A stretch of 64,000 nucleotides of DNA from Eutypella sp. D-1 (GCA_023313575.1 JAJTTP010000005.1:1054001-1118000); one strand, 5' to 3'. Shown: positions 25,725-39,924, numbered from the stretch's first letter. Notes: a model not told the origin generated them from the sequence alone. A program made the numbers and translations.

Positions 25725-26603
25725 GGAAGTAGTTACTGGTCACATATCTGGTGTCCTGCAGTGTTATTATTCAGTTGCGTTCCTTCTCCAGGGCTACCCG
25801 TGGGACTTCCATACTTCACCTCAACTCACCCTACTCTGTCTGTACCCTTACTGCTTCCAGGTTGCTACTACAGGTTGCTACTACTACTTGCTAACTAGCT
25901 CGACAGGTACATACTTAGGTAGAGTACCAAATAGACTTCTTAATATCGCATACCACTCCCACACCACCACACTCTAACGCTTTCTTCTATTCTTCTGCTC
26001 TCTTTTTTTTTTCCCTGTCTTTTCTTTCTCCTCCTCGACACGTAAGATCACGAACTTAAACACTACCGTTACCGTACTAGACCTCCCCCCCTTCAGTTTC
26101 CCCTCCGTGTCTCTCTATCTCTCTCCTCTCTCTCCCCCCTATCTCGCTATATACCCAGGAAAGCCTCATTTACTCTAGCGCCGTATCCTCGCTTATCTAC
26201 GTCCGTCCATTGTTGTATCCGTTGTTGTTGTTGTGTCCAGAGTTGTGTCCAGAGTTGTGTCTAGAGTTGGGAAGATCTCGTGGGTAGTTGGCTGTATTGC
26301 TTAGCTAGTGGCAACCACAATATTTCTCTGCGACAATTCCGGCCACCACGTACACACGTATATCGACAAGATCGCCAGCAGACCCAGCTCAGCCGCTAGT
26401 AAAAAGGGCAAGACTTGTCTTGACACTCATCACGCGAGGACCACGAGGAGTCCCGAAGGTCGATTTCCACTTCCACTTCCACTTCCACTTGTCTCTGGTT
26501 TCCCGGCGTTGCTTCTTGACCCACTTGGTGGCCGCCCAGCAAAAAGGTGAGAGAGGTTCAGATTCAGATTCAAGGTAGTTCCAAGGTAGTTCCAAGGCGT
26601 GTC
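25725..26603 (+). promoter_or_regulatory. nsdD promoter and ATG-free leader
   Basis: Between the ATG at 25723 and that at 26604 there is no ATG on the plus strand in 878 nt, where roughly 13-14 would be expected by chance, although its complement CAT is frequent. Pyrimidine tracts at about 25979-26036 and 26080-26150, typical of fungal core promoters, suggest transcription starts near there. Downstream come tandem copies of a CCAGAGTTGTGT unit (about 26237-26275) and a (TTCCAC)n run (about 26464-26490). This fits selection for an untranslated leader scanned by ribosomes up to 26604. Start sites are inferred. Confidence 0.6.
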
Positions 26604-28821
26604 ATGTCTTACTTTCGTGAGAGCGAGCCCTCGGCAGCCCCTCGACAGCCCTCGACATCATGGGGGAAATCGGCGTTATCGCTCTCTGTTCGGATTGGGT
26701 AAGGCCGAGGATATGAAAAAGGACGGACAACAGGACGCCCAAGCTTTCGGAACCGTTCAATGACTCCCTTCCATCTGCGTTAAGGCATTGTGTTGTGTGT
26801 ATGGTCGTCTAATGGTAACCGGCGCAGAACATACGGACAATACGGACGATACACGATTTTCGATCAGCCTCGCCAACGCGTGTGTCTCGCCTCGCTGCTG
26901 AGTTGAACTCCAATTTAAGTGGCAAAGCCCTGGTGCCATTCGCATCTTACATACCTCCGAGCGCATGCGCCTCGTGAGTTTTCTCCCGTCGGTATAGGAG
27001 CTTCTCAAATTAGTCGGCTTGGACTAGACGTAATTATATAATAATTTGCGGTTCTCTGTTTCGTCGATACGCCATCTGTGTGCGAAAAGAAGAAGAAAAG
27101 AAAAGGGAGAACTCGGACTGGATGATCCAAGAATTGGGCGGCGAATATACCCCGGCATCTTCGCTTGCAAACACGATCTAAATCAGATGCATCAGGCGTT
27201 ACGTAGTTGATCGGTTGGGGATTCGGCATCGATACCGGCAGCAGTCGCGCTATGGAAGCTGGTGAATCTGGTACTAGGCAAAGGTCCGTTTATGTTCTGA
27301 GTGAAAGAAAGAAGAAAAAACAACAACCAAGGGCTCTATTTGGGGCATAAGGGTCAACCTTAGTCGGGACCGCTAGTTAACCATATATGGGGTCTCACAG
27401 TGGCTTTGGTTCCGCAAGCAAACTTGATATATATCACAAATCACCCCCAGAGCCTCCCGAGAGGCGTGCCCGGGAACCGCCCGCCATGGCTGCTGCTACT
27501 CTCATGAATCCATCTTCGGCCTACCATCCACATAGCACACCATTCTCGTCACCGCATCATCATCATCCACCGCCCCCGCCGATGCCTGGGATGATATCTA
27601 CCGGGGAAAGCCGAAGGACACCCAATGAACCTGAACCAGCTCAGAGGCAGTCTCTTCCCTCTCTCTCGGAAGTATTCTCCGCCGGTAAATCCACATACTC
27701 ACCGACGACACCTACGACCTTACCAGGACCGTCAAGTCTACCTCCCCCGTTTAGTTCGGCGCCGCCTCCACGGTCAGAGCCGGGGCATGACATCCGGCCG
27801 ACCCCGCCCCACGAGGATGGACTTTTCCGTTATGCACCACGAGCGGACATCGCGGCGCCGCGGCCCCCGACTGCTGCTGGCCATCCCTTCCCAGAGCCGA
27901 GAGATCTCGGCAAAGCTCCCGAAACAGCTCACCTTAATGGTAGCCACCCGGGTGTGCCGCCTCCTCCACATATCCCTTATCCTCCACAAGCGCAACTCCC
28001 GCCGGGACAATTCCCTCTCTCTCAGACCCCCATATCACCACGCCACCTGGGTCCTGTTCCTCCTTACGAGCAGCAGAGGCCCCCAATCCATAGCGACGAA
28101 GAGTATGGCATGCACAGGAACCGATACGACTCGGCGACGGTGAACCGACACTTTGAAGCTTGGAGTTACCAGGATTGTCTGCAGCGGGTCAGTCTAACAA
28201 CTGTGATATTTTCCAACACAATCTTGGTTCGCGTGCTAACTCTTCGTGTATAGATTTCCTGGGGCTCGAGGACAGTGTTTAATTTTGCCGAAGCCTATGC
28301 GAAGATCGCCTCGGAGCAGCACGGCGGGCACCCCATCCCGGAACGACTACCATCGGAGCGGGAAGTTGGCGAGTTGCTGAGCAATGTCACCTATCTTAAA
28401 CAGAATCTGGAGAACCTCCGGGAACTCGTACAGCACAGTATCCAGACTGAGAAGGCTCGGGAAGGGAGGCCCAAGGGCCCATACGACGGGGACGATGATG
28501 TCAGCATGTACGGGGACGGCGTCAAACAGCCGTACAACGTCGGGGAGGTTAAGAAGCGCCGAGGGGTAAGTCATGTTCAGCCATTTACTCGTCCAGGTAG
28601 GAGGGTGCATTATAGCTGACCCAGAAACTAATTAGCGTGCCGCTCCGCCCGGCCGATGCCACAGCTGCAACAGGATCGATACACCGGAATGGCGAAGAGG
28701 CCCCGATGGGGCTAGGACTCTTTGCAATGCATGCGGCCTCCACTACGCCAAGTTAGAAAGGAAACGTCAAATGGAACAGAGATCTATTCGACCAAAAGCT
28801 ACTGCTGAAGACCGGCCCTGA
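26604..28821 (+). CDS. nsdD: GATA-type regulator of sexual development NsdD (SUB-1)
   Basis: GATA-factor orthologous to Aspergillus NsdD and Neurospora SUB-1, nuclear regulators of sexual development and conidiation. Preferred exons: 26604-26698, 27401-28187, 28254-28565 and 28636-28821, total 459 aa, close to the 461 aa I recall for A. nidulans NsdD. Exon 1 (starting [15 protein letters not shown]) follows an ATG-free leader, has a GTAAGG donor, and its phase fits the CACAG acceptor at 27400, preceded by a GTTAAC branch-like site. A shorter form could start at ATG 27387 (432 aa), which has an in-frame TAA just upstream. The N-terminal half is rich in Pro, Ser and His. Then come [34 protein letters not shown] and [11 protein letters not shown], the NsdD-specific block, and a C-terminal finger C-x2-C-x18-C-x2-C ([23 protein letters not shown]) with [13 protein letters not shown]. 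Identity is near certain; exon 1 is moderately supported. Confidence 0.93.
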
Positions 28822-31800
28822 TCCCCGACATCCAGACGTTCCGCTACGAGAAGTCTGGAATCTTTTATTATCGAGGAGATGGTGGACAAATAAGAAAAAA
28901 AAAGAATATACTATACGACTAAGACGCCTTGTGCAACTACGATGTGGCCCATTGATTAGACCGGATCCTACCTAGACCAAAACCAGAACCTATAGTTCCG
29001 ATTCTTCACTACCACCTACTACTCCGATATATGATGTTTCACGTCGAAGAACGACGAATCAGTGCTATGTGCCGAACTTAGCATTCCGATTCAACGATTC
29101 ATTGTTTACTGTTCACGTCTATTATAGTGGCTTGTCATTTTTAATGTATATACCCAGTTCGAAGGGGGGAAGAAGGGGGAAGGGTGGAGCTTGGGGAGGA
29201 TTAGCAACGTTCCATTACGGCATTACACGGCGCTCTCATATTCTCTTTGTGGAGGAGGCTTTTGTTTTTGCAAAATTACTCATATCGTCTTGGTGGCTTA
29301 TTTATCAGGCTCTTATCTGCATATGAACCAGGAGGGGTAGGCAGAGTGAAGATGGGAGCGGGCGCGGTCCGATCATCAATAAGAAAAGTGAACCTCAAAG
29401 ACATCTCGGTCGGGACGGCGTAGTGGGGACGGAGGGTTCACCGAAGCATGTGGGGCATGTGCTTTTAAAAATTGAATAAAAATCATCTTGTCAACCAAAG
29501 CAGTCCGGTATCAAGACGACACCAAATCAGCATCTTTTTCTTCTTTGCTGGAGCCATTAAGCGCAAACGTGACTTTAAAACTACTTGTGACTGTGTTCAG
29601 GGTAAAATTCCCTATCGATTGATGCAGAGGAAAGATAGGGCAGCATCGGCTTAGGGGTTTGATCTATCAGTGCTATTCGGAGCAACCCTATTCCCAACCA
29701 TAACAGCTCCCAAAGCTCAGAGCCTATGCGTGCCTTGCGCTGCCATACGTCATGTCCCTTCCATTCGGCAGAGACTACCTCTTTCTGTATGCTACAATAT
29801 TTGCTTAAGCGGTAATCTTGTCTACAAATATTGGTGAGTAAGATCGGTATTAGTCGGACCCTACTGTCCAAGCATGAGTTATCAGTCCTCACATCATCAT
29901 TTGGTCTGTTTCCCACGTCCGTCAGAAACCACCCTCTTTTGCCGGGCATCATCCTTCGGTGACGGTCTCGCTAGCTCGTGTAAGTGCATACTTGGCAACT
30001 GGACGCGATTGGTAGCATTCCGTAATGTCAATCCTCACTAAGCCATGCTATGAAGTGATCGGTATTGGTAAGTGGTGATAGGTAACACGCAAGGTTAGAC
30101 GGGTAGGGAAGTCTCTAGGTGGCGGTTCGTTTTACATGATTACTCCCATAACCAACTAGTTTACATGCTTAATATGTACCTAGGCAACCAGGTTATCCTC
30201 TCATGCGCTGTTTAAGCCGCCGGACAGCCAGGCAATTCCATCTCAATCAAGTCATTCAATAAGTGCTTACCGTGACTTGGTGATAGGCTTGGTGGGCGGC
30301 GAAGACGCGGCTGTATCGCTTGGTTCTCCTTTTCGTATGCCACCTTGGATTACCAATGTAGCCGTTATCAACCCTAGGGGTGTAAGCCCACGCCACGGCC
30401 TGCTCCCATGCGGGTAGCGGGAAACCCCCTCCCCCCCCCCCCTCCCTTCCTCCCTACCCCCCCAGATGCCGTGCTACGCGACCTGTCAGATTTCATGACA
30501 TGCGCCTGCAGCACCACGGCTACTTTGGCTGTAGGCGAATCTCGCACTTTCCTTCGTGCTGCTGCCGCAGAGGCGTAACACGAGGCACAAGGAGGGGCGT
30601 GTTAACCGGGTATGCACTAGTAACTAAATAAATACCTACCTAAGTAGGTAGGCGTGTAGTCTTTAGATATGCAGGTAAATAATACTAGGTCAGCAAAATA
30701 CAACGGTGGACTTTAACACGAGATGCCGCTTATCGATCTACGCCCGGCAGTCACGTTCTCGGCCTGGACATGCCTGCAGTAGCCAACGCCCACCAAACAC
30801 CTCCCCCGCCTAGTCAATTAACTAGGAGTTCTAGAAAGGGTCATCGACAAAAGGAGGCATTCCCGATCTTCTGTTGGACGCTCGAATAAGGAAGGGTCCT
30901 CCCGTCTTTACCCTGGCCGTCAGAAGATTTTCCCGAGTATGACGGCCAGACCAACCACATAACCTAAACTTACACTAGGTAGTCGGAGTCGGACGACGTT
31001 CTCGGAAACAGAAGACGTCTTAGGGAGACGACAAGCGCATAAGCTCGTGTGCCTGCACTGCCCGCCCAGATACCGAGGGGGTGCGTTCCTACTGTATATA
31101 ACTAACCTACCTATGTCCTACGAGAACTCGAGAGCGTCACATGTGCAGGCCCGCTAAAATGACAGGTAGGCATATGGGCGGACGGCCGAGTTGGAGGAGA
31201 GGGTGGACAGCATGGTGCCGCCTTCCACCGCGACTCCGATGCCTGAATGACTAGTTGGCTTTGCCGCCAGCCTACCTACAGGATCGGAATGGGAATTGTT
31301 GAAAATGGCGTACCGTCAGCCACTGCGTGCGTGCGTATGTGTAGGACGGGGCAGTTACAGTTACGCCTAATAATCAATGCATGATCGTAAAACGCCCCCA
31401 ACTAACTAGATATGCAGTGTATTGTTTCCATTTGCCCAGGGTCTTAATACTGGGTTTTCTGCTGTCGTGGATAATGTGATTATATCAATATGAGGCGCAG
31501 ACAGACCAATAGCGATTTGCAACCGATGACTAATGATGTACGATGATACTCATTCTCATCAAGGCAACGTCCACTCTTCTTCTCTTTTTTACTACTATGC
31601 AAGGCCGGCAGTATCTCATACCGTCTACCTGCAAGGCTGTAACTCAGAACTCCCGTAGTATCTGCAGCCCCTCCTTACACTCGCATTCATGTCAAATACT
31701 ATAGAACATGGACTGCGGGTCTGTGCATGGGCTGCATGTGGACTTGTCGAAGCTAGATGCACACTGGAGGGGAGCCAAACGGGGACTAAAAAAAGATGAG

Positions 31801-34800
31801 GAAAACCCCCGGGGGCGGGAAGAATACACGGAAGACATGTACTGGTGCGCTGTTAAGAGGCAAGAAGGGTGATGGCAGATGGTGTCTGATCCGCTCCCTC
31901 GCGGCTTTCGAACCTCCGAAGCGCGGCGGCGGGCCGGGGAAATATGGAGAACCCCTATCGAGACGGGAACGGGCGGGAGGCGGGAGTGTATCCATCTAAG
32001 CTACGAGACTGGGATGATCCACTTTCTGGCTTTTTTTCTTTTTTTTCTTCTTTTTACTTTTATTTGCCCGTTTCCTCGTCTCGCTTCCTTTGGCTCTACT
32101 AGATCCTTTACGTACCACCCGCTGATCGTTACCACTAGCACACCACCGGGACCACGCACCTTAGGGGCACGCGCAGGGAAATCAAGTTCGTGGCGATGCA
32201 GGCAGGCGCATCTGTATTCTACCATAGATCTTGTCCGCCGAGACCAAGTGTCACGGGATGCGGGAATAGAGTGCCAACTGCTGTGTCCGCGCGCGGAGAA
32301 AGCTAGCTAATGACGAGGCCCGTTACTTCTCGTCTCGATCCATGTATGTATATTCCTCATGTCCTTCGTCGCTAAGGCTGCTGTTTTCACCCCGAAACAA
32401 CAACAAATCTGATACAGGAAGATACAATAGGTGAACTCACAGGCCCGTGAATACCCAGGAGTACGGTGGAATGCGGCAATGGATTGTACTGAGAGAGCAG
32501 CCAGTCCCCCGACGGATGACGGAAAATTGATCGGGTTAATCTAGGGGGCCTACCAGGGGGGCAGCTAAGTCAGTTCGCCCCTTGCTCGCAAGCAGTCGCA
32601 GCGGGAGGCGACATCCTAGACCTACATGGGTTCTTCCTGTCACGGCACGCACACGGTAGGAGGACGTCATTTGTTCGCAAATTTTTTGCTAGTCGCGGTT
32701 CGGCCAGCCGCTTGATGCCGCTCTACGAACACCTGCAACTAGCTATGGACGTAGGTAGGTAGTCCCATGTAGCCTGCCTGGCGTGTTTTCCCGTATGAGG
32801 TGTGCGTGCGCGGGGTGACTGTTGACAGCGCTAGGATTATTTCATGAGGATTGACTGGAGACCACACTGTCTCATGATTCCTTTCGTCAGTACGTGACGC
32901 TCACCTGCCACGTTCGTCTTGCTATACACAGTATAGATTCCCTATTTACCTACTTGTCTCCCCGGGTACCAGCTTGGCATGGTTGAAAATACGAGTCGCT
33001 AACGACACAAATGCATCGTAGGTTTGGCCCTGGCGACGTCTTAATCGACCACGTATTCCTGCCACTTTCCACCGCGCCGCGCATCCATGTCGTTGATATA
33101 TTATGTAGGCATATATGTTCATATCGTATCGGCAGGCGCCTTGTCAAATCTTAGATCCGTAGTTAACTCTACAGGTACATGTACGAAGGAAATCCAAGGG
33201 TCCCTTTAATCCAGCACATTATAGGCAGAAATAAGAACCATGTACCCTGCAGACGTAGCAGCCGCGCTACCTGGAATATATATTAGCCGCAACATATCTA
33301 CAACTTAATCGGGGGAGATCTTTCGCTTCGCGCGCTATTGCAGGTTGCCATGCCATGCTCAACCCACACCCGGTAAGTTAGGCTTGGCTTAGATATTCTA
33401 CTATGCAAGTAACCCTGATCACTTGCATGGACTCCGCCGCGGTCAAGAGATACATTACTGATACCTGATATCGCTACTGGCTTTGACTCTGGGTAACGGG
33501 GGTGGTAAACTTAATATGCGATCTTAATTGTCAGATGGGTGAGACTTTGCAGGTATGTACATAGTGTACCGTATGCTCTCGCTCATTGTTTTTGCCCCGT
33601 TCCCAGCCCTATCACACACAACCTCGAAGTCGATCGGGTGGAATAACTAGCCTCGAATCCCCAAGTTACCCCGGTGCGCGCACACATTGACTACGTGCGT
33701 ATAAAACAAAAGGCGGCGACTCTTTCGTTAACGCCAATCAGAAAGAGAAAGAAGAACCATTAGACAGCTCGATCGATCTACTTTCAGAACATACGCCCGT
33801 CCGTCCAACATATAACGGAGCGCGTAGGAGTTGGGTGTGTGTGTATTCTATGTACACAGGTAAGGATGTTGGCTCATATTGGTGTATTTGTGTATCTGCG
33901 CATCTTGTGTTATGTACACGAGCGTGTGTGAGATCCATTTTCCCCGAACCGATGCAGTGAAAAAAGGGGGGGATAGGGGTAAAGGGATGGAGGGGGACTA
34001 CATATAGAGTACTTGATGTCAGATACCCCTACCTAGGTAGGTATCTACATACATGTAGGTACTTATGTAAGTACTTCCTTAAATGACTTATTAGGCGGCC
34101 CTAATTCAACGTTACATCGTTACGTCGTTAGATCTGTAGAAGTCGATAACGGACAATGCTTCGCTATAATGAAAAATAAAACAAAATAAAATAAAAACAA
34201 AAACGGAATGTATACTAGAGTATTCATTAGATATGTACTTAAATAGGTACGTCAAGAAGTACCTAGGTAATGAGGTAAATGGAAGAGCAATTTTGTCAAG
34301 ATCGGCCTCTACCCCCTTCGGTAAATCTCGGGGACTGCTATACAGATTAGGAGGGTAAGGAGTGTGCTAGTAGTTAATTGTTCAGGGGTTAGGGGTTTTC
34401 AGTGTGGTTATTAGTACTCGGTTGTGGTAGTTAAACTAACCTAAAGAACGCCTGGACTACTGGGCAAGTTACAAGTTAATCGATCTGTCTATGGCGTCAA
34501 GAGTACCGCCTAAATTACAGAGTTACCAAGCGTGACTACAGTATATAGGCCATTTGGGCCTATTTGTAACCAGATACTTAGGTAAATGTAGTATAGACTT
34601 ATATACATATATATACATACATGTATGTATGTAAAGCAAATGCGTTGTCATGTCTCGGACATCTCGTTTCGAGCTGCCTCTCTTTTCTTTTCATCAACAC
34701 TCCGTCTACGAGGCCCCAGTTCGCCAGGTTGCCAGATTGCCAGGGAATCCTCAACTCAACTCTGAGTCTGGATTATCCGCACACAGGAGGCATAATTAGG

Positions 34801-37800
34801 GCACGATACCCTGTAAGAACCAACCAACCGTCAACACAGCTTGAAACAATCGATGCCATCGCCCGGCCACCCTGTTTTTAGCTTCGGTTCGAGTTTGACA
34901 AACGCTTGTCTGAGATCACGGCGTCTCACAGACGGGCCGCGGCACACAAGTGTAGATGAGATAGATCTGTTGGAAGACATAGCCATATGAACAGACAGAC
35001 GGTGAGATGGACAAGAGACGGTTTTGCCGGCTTTAGTAAATAGAGAGGTTAACAGCGGCCGTGCCAATTTGACATTCGGAGAACGCACTTCGGTATTGAG
35101 TGATCTAACGATCATAATCCTTACATACACCTAAGATGTAGTACTATGTAATATACAATAAGGGGGGGGGGGTGAGGAAGAAGTGTATAAGGCGTCTGCG
35201 GGTGATTTCTACAAGCCTACGTAGTAGGTGTTAAATCATTGTAGTTAACTAGAGGCTATAACTACGTATAGTCTACATCTAAGCTGCATTTACGCCCCTC
35301 CTTAGATGTTTGTAGACACCCCATGTACAATACATAAGTACGTGACTACGAAGAAGTACGGCTGCTGTTAAGAGTTGATGTGACGGACGAACGAGGGTAG
35401 CATGCTTGAAAGGTGCTGCCACCACGTGGGTATAGCCACTTCCGTTCGTATACATGGGCAGGTTGATTACCTCGAGCTGACGGCCAACCCAGGTTGTCAG
35501 GTACCCCTGAAGTAGATACGCGTTTCTTATAAGTATGTATATACGATACGCTCGCATCTGCCCCTCTGCACCAGGTGAGCCCGTGAGCCCGATGAGCTCT
35601 TGGCAGTATAGAGTGGGTGGTAACGCAGGTATCGGCAAGTACATGGATATTGTACAGTCTGACAGTACATTCCATATATCACGGCTACCAGATCCTACTA
35701 ACCCAAATCTTGCAGGCGTTTCCCAGATCCAGGGCTGCCCAGGTTCGTGCGAGATCTAACCAACTGGCAGACCAAGAGACTAGTATTGTAGCAACTTGAC
35801 AGCCAACCACCAACCGTCCAACTCGGCTTGGTAATCCCTGCCTGACCTGTGCATAGTCAAGTTCGCCATCCCATTCTTAACCCTTCTAGCTGTTCTAGTC
35901 GATGTTTGGTCGCATTGTGATGGCCTGACTTTTCGTCAACGCTGGTGATCTTGATGTTTGCTATTACATACATCTCCGCTGTCAATTGTTAGTTCTTACG
36001 CTCATTAATTACTTGATTAGTTGGTGTGTCTCTGTAACTATCCAATAGGAAAGGTTGGGACAATATCCGTCCTGCAGACCAGCCCGACAACTCGACACAT
36101 CTGGTCTCCTGTCAAGTGAACTACTCATACCTAACTGGAATTTCCTAAGCAGAACCTACCTACGGCAGCATCTCAGTTGGCGCAAGTGGAATCATGTTAT
36201 CGGCCTCAACCTATCATCTGCACCAAGTGATCACTTCCCTCCACTCCTTCTACCCCCTTATTACCAGCCTTGCTTACTACCGACCTAACGAATTTGACTA
36301 AAATAATACATAGTACTTGGGCTTGATCGAAACCGTGACCGCCGTGACCTGGTCTGGTGGCTACCGAAGATAGGGTTCGCGCCGCCCGATCTCAGGCCTA
36401 AAAGTCGATCGGTCGCTTATTCCCCGCTTACTATGTATTGTCATCCCATCTCTCACGAGATCCAAGTGACGCATACGGAGTGATCAAACGCCCCTATTGC
36501 CGCTTAGGTCCGTTGTATGGAGAAGAGGGTCCCTTTCTAGAACACCGAGTATCCAAGGGGATATGCCGTTGTTCCTGTCGTTTCCATCTGTCAGTATCTG
36601 TCATCTTAGATCGCCATCACTAATCTCATTGAGAGCTAGGCCGTTTGCATTGTGGCTGCGTCCGCCGAAAGATCTGCTGTATCGGTGATTAGTCTATGGC
36701 ACTGGACTTCTCTAGTACTTGAGCCATTAGGACCTAAAAGGCTCAGCTCAAGTCCCCTACCACGAAGTTCTAGTCCACTTGTCCGCTAGTCTTACTGCTT
36801 GAACTCTTTGACCCTTTAACCCCTAGCCTCCAACGCACAGCGCGTTTGCTTAAGACCAAGCTAGCGATTGGCCCCTGGCTTTCCGCCAGGAGAGATGGGG
36901 GCACCCAGGTCAAGCCCCAAGATCGAGCCCAAAAAGTCATCCGATCACTAGCTTAGATGAAAGTGCGGGAAACGGGCCGAACGACAGTGTTTCCCATACT
37001 GGGCGGCAACGCTATAAAGTACGCCAGGCTATCCCGGCAACGCCGCAGCTGTATTAGCCTACCGCTAAATAAGCGATGCGGGACGTGAACAAGTGGGCTT
37101 GGTGTGAAGCTTCATGTCACAGGGATGATTCCTTTCGTGACATCAGCGACACATGCAGAGTACTTATCGATACTGACCTTCTACAGACAGACTAGCTTGG
37201 CAGCTTGGCAGCTTGGCACGTAGGTAAGCAATATTTTGAATATTTGAAGTTGATCTGAATAGACGGAATAATACGCGATGCATGCTAGGCTGCCTAGACA
37301 TCTCCTTATTATGTGTGGGAAGGTGCTGAAGCTCGTCCCTCAAGCTGCGTCGCGTCAGTTATATGGTCATTGGCCGCCTGCTCCACGGTGCGGGAGTCGC
37401 CGGGCGCGTATACGAGTTGGTTTCAAGCCAGCCACGCTGCCACGCAAGCAGCAACGCTTACAAAAATACATCTGGCGAACTGATTTGGGTAGACGTGCTG
37501 CAGTAGCACTCTTCACGACCGCATCTGGTGCAGTAAGCGAGGTTCCACGTGCAATCTTGGGTGTTCGGTTCGAAGGCCGCGGGACCCTGATCGTCGCATC
37601 TGATTTCCACACGCGGCCGACAGACCCACGCACGAGGAAGGCTGGTCTAAGGGATGGCGCGCGCGCCCGTCCGCCACGGACTCCGGCTCCCTGGTAACGA
37701 GGCCACGTTCAGGGTCTTATGACATAGGGCCCACGTTGCTACGGCTACTACATCTATCTCTAAATATGTATGTAACTTTCGAGATCTGCGTAAGAGGCTG

Positions 37801-39924
37801 AGAGATCGCATGATAATCCTGGCCAATGCGGCTTACACATTTCTTTCCGGGTCTTTGCTTACAAGTGGATGGCATCCGTGCTTGTAGCTGCCTGCTGCCT
37901 GTATTGTAGGACTGCAACAATAGCTATAGTTAGAATAGATGGAAGCGCTTTATCCAGGCCGTGGTCACAAGGTGGAAAGCGAAACCCATCGGAGATCAGA
38001 GAATGGCTCAAGAGTACCGAGGGGGCTTGGGTTCTTCACCTTAACCCCCACCGGTTCGCGTAACCTAGGCTTAGTCCGTGAGACAGCTCTTGGGACCTAA
38101 TACAATATAACACTCTGGGAAAAGATGGTCAACAACGTGATAATAGCTGTGTTGGGTGCTTAAGCCCGCTAGGGCTCATCCCAAGTGTGGCGCCGCCTCC
38201 CCCCCCACGACGTACGCCCTCCCTCCGATGACCTGTTGCGAGACCGGCTTGTAAATGCGGCTTACGCCCCGAAGTTCTCCGTGTGAAACCTCCTGTACTA
38301 CGTGAGCTAGCTTGATGACTCCCTCTTATCCCTACACCCCCTACTCCGTGCCTCCGCGTTCGTGGAGGATCTCTATTCGCTCGACGGTGAAACCGGGAAT
38401 CTCACCTCATCTCATCTAGAGAGCGTCGTGCCTCCCGTCTCGGCCTTCCTTCCGAATTGGAGGGGTGCATAAATCCAGAGTAATGGCAGAGGTGCATGGT
38501 CCTACGTAGTTATATATACCCGCGACAATCAGGAGAAGGGGGGGCCGAAAAGAAAGCAGAAAATCCGGCGGCGCGGGTTAAATGTGTCTTAGATCTGGCG
38601 GTCGGGCTCTAAGATCAGAGGGGAAAAGAAATGGCCTTGTGACGCCATTGACGTGGCATCGTACATGATGATGCTGGCAAAGTTTTCGTTTCGTTTCAAC
38701 GCCTTCTCTCTTATCGAACCGCAGACGCCATGGGCATGGTGTAAGGGTATTCGTGCCCGAGACAGTTCGTCCTCTTCACGGGGGCCAGCTCTCGCAACTT
38801 TTCCGCAATGTATATGTAGGTAGGTTACAATCAGGCAAAGAATGGAAGAGAGAGAGGCGAAGACAAGAATCGCTGGCCGGATCTCTGTGCTTTCTCAGCC
38901 TCTCCCGGCGTGTCGGGTCATCGTGCAGCGCAGCGTAGTGCATGCAGCGTGCGTCCGGACCTGTGTCAGCCGCGAACCGCAGGCCGGACGGGACGGTCCA
39001 AACCCAACAATCGATTGACTCACCTGATACTTGCCTGCGCAAAAGAACCCCAGACTATAGGATGACGCTTGCATGAGCCTAAGACAGTCTCCATTTTCAT
39101 GAGTACATTGAGGTCTAATTGGCGCCTCATTGAGTGGCTCTTAACCCATTGCCAGTCGACATTTACGTCAAGTACTGCACCCCCCACCCCCCAAAAAACA
39201 CACCCCCAATAGGGGCAAGCATAAGCATTTGTATTTCAACCTAGATCTCTATATCAGAAACATTACGTGTCCTTTCATGGCTCCATATCTGCTCCTGATT
39301 CTGAACTGTCAGCTCAGTTCCATGTATCTCGGAGGGTCACGGGACCCCCCTAGACGGAACAGAGATGCCTGTCCGGATACTGTTATCTACACCTAATAAA
39401 CTACTCTGACTATTACCATTTGCAGCCTGACAATTCCCAATTGGTTTCTCCCCACGTTGCATTATCTATGACACAATACCTAAGCGCATATATACTAGGA
39501 CTGAATTATGTATCATAAGGCTCAAGGAATATTTTTCGCTGTGTGAAGATGCAGGATAATGGCCCCGTACTCTCCCACTCCGTGTATGTGATTGTGTATG
39601 TGCCTTCTTTAAGGGGTTCATCAGTATAGAAAGCAGGAGCAAACTGGGGCATAGAGCGGGCTAGGGGTTAATCAACGTGTGCAAGATGTAGTTGACCGAC
39701 TTACATCACTGCATAGACGGTCTTCCCGTCTTCTCCAAAGGGCATATAGCTAAGGAGGTATAGTAAATATATCTATGCCTTCATGACAAGTCGCGCGTGT
39801 ACATCTCTATAGATATAATGACTCCCTTTGCTCTCGAATTTACATGCCGATAAGGCTCGTAAGTAATTTGGCTAATATCTCCCCGCCCCCCTGGTACTCC
39901 TGCCCTCTCGTCTCCTTATCAAAA
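28822..39924. other. Second gene-poor stretch, about 11 kb
   Basis: The left few hundred bases probably hold the nsdD 3' UTR. Beyond that, frames of 60-140 codons occur on both strands (for example minus 29581-29952 and plus 37278-37697) but none is recognisable or has a believable exon series. Features seen are C/G runs (30431-30442, 35162-35172), a palindrome at 34028-34041, a triple CAGCTTGG repeat near 37195-37218, and a somewhat GC-rich patch at about 37320-37700. No tRNA, rRNA or transposon protein was recognised. Confidence 0.5.
34028..34041. repeat. Palindrome CCTACCTAGGTAGG
   Basis: Perfect 14-bp inverted repeat CCTACCTAGGTAGG, extendable with mismatches to about 26 bp (AGATAC on the left, GTATCT on the right). 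It belongs to the dispersed TACCTAGGTA word family of this window. Confidence 0.8.

Noticed and set aside
27625..28143. Plus-strand frame of 172 codons
   Set aside because: Second reading frame of the Pro/His-rich nsdD exon.
31879..32310. Plus-strand frame of 143 codons in the gene-poor stretch
   Set aside because: Contains a poly-T-derived Phe/Leu run and no family features; likely chance.
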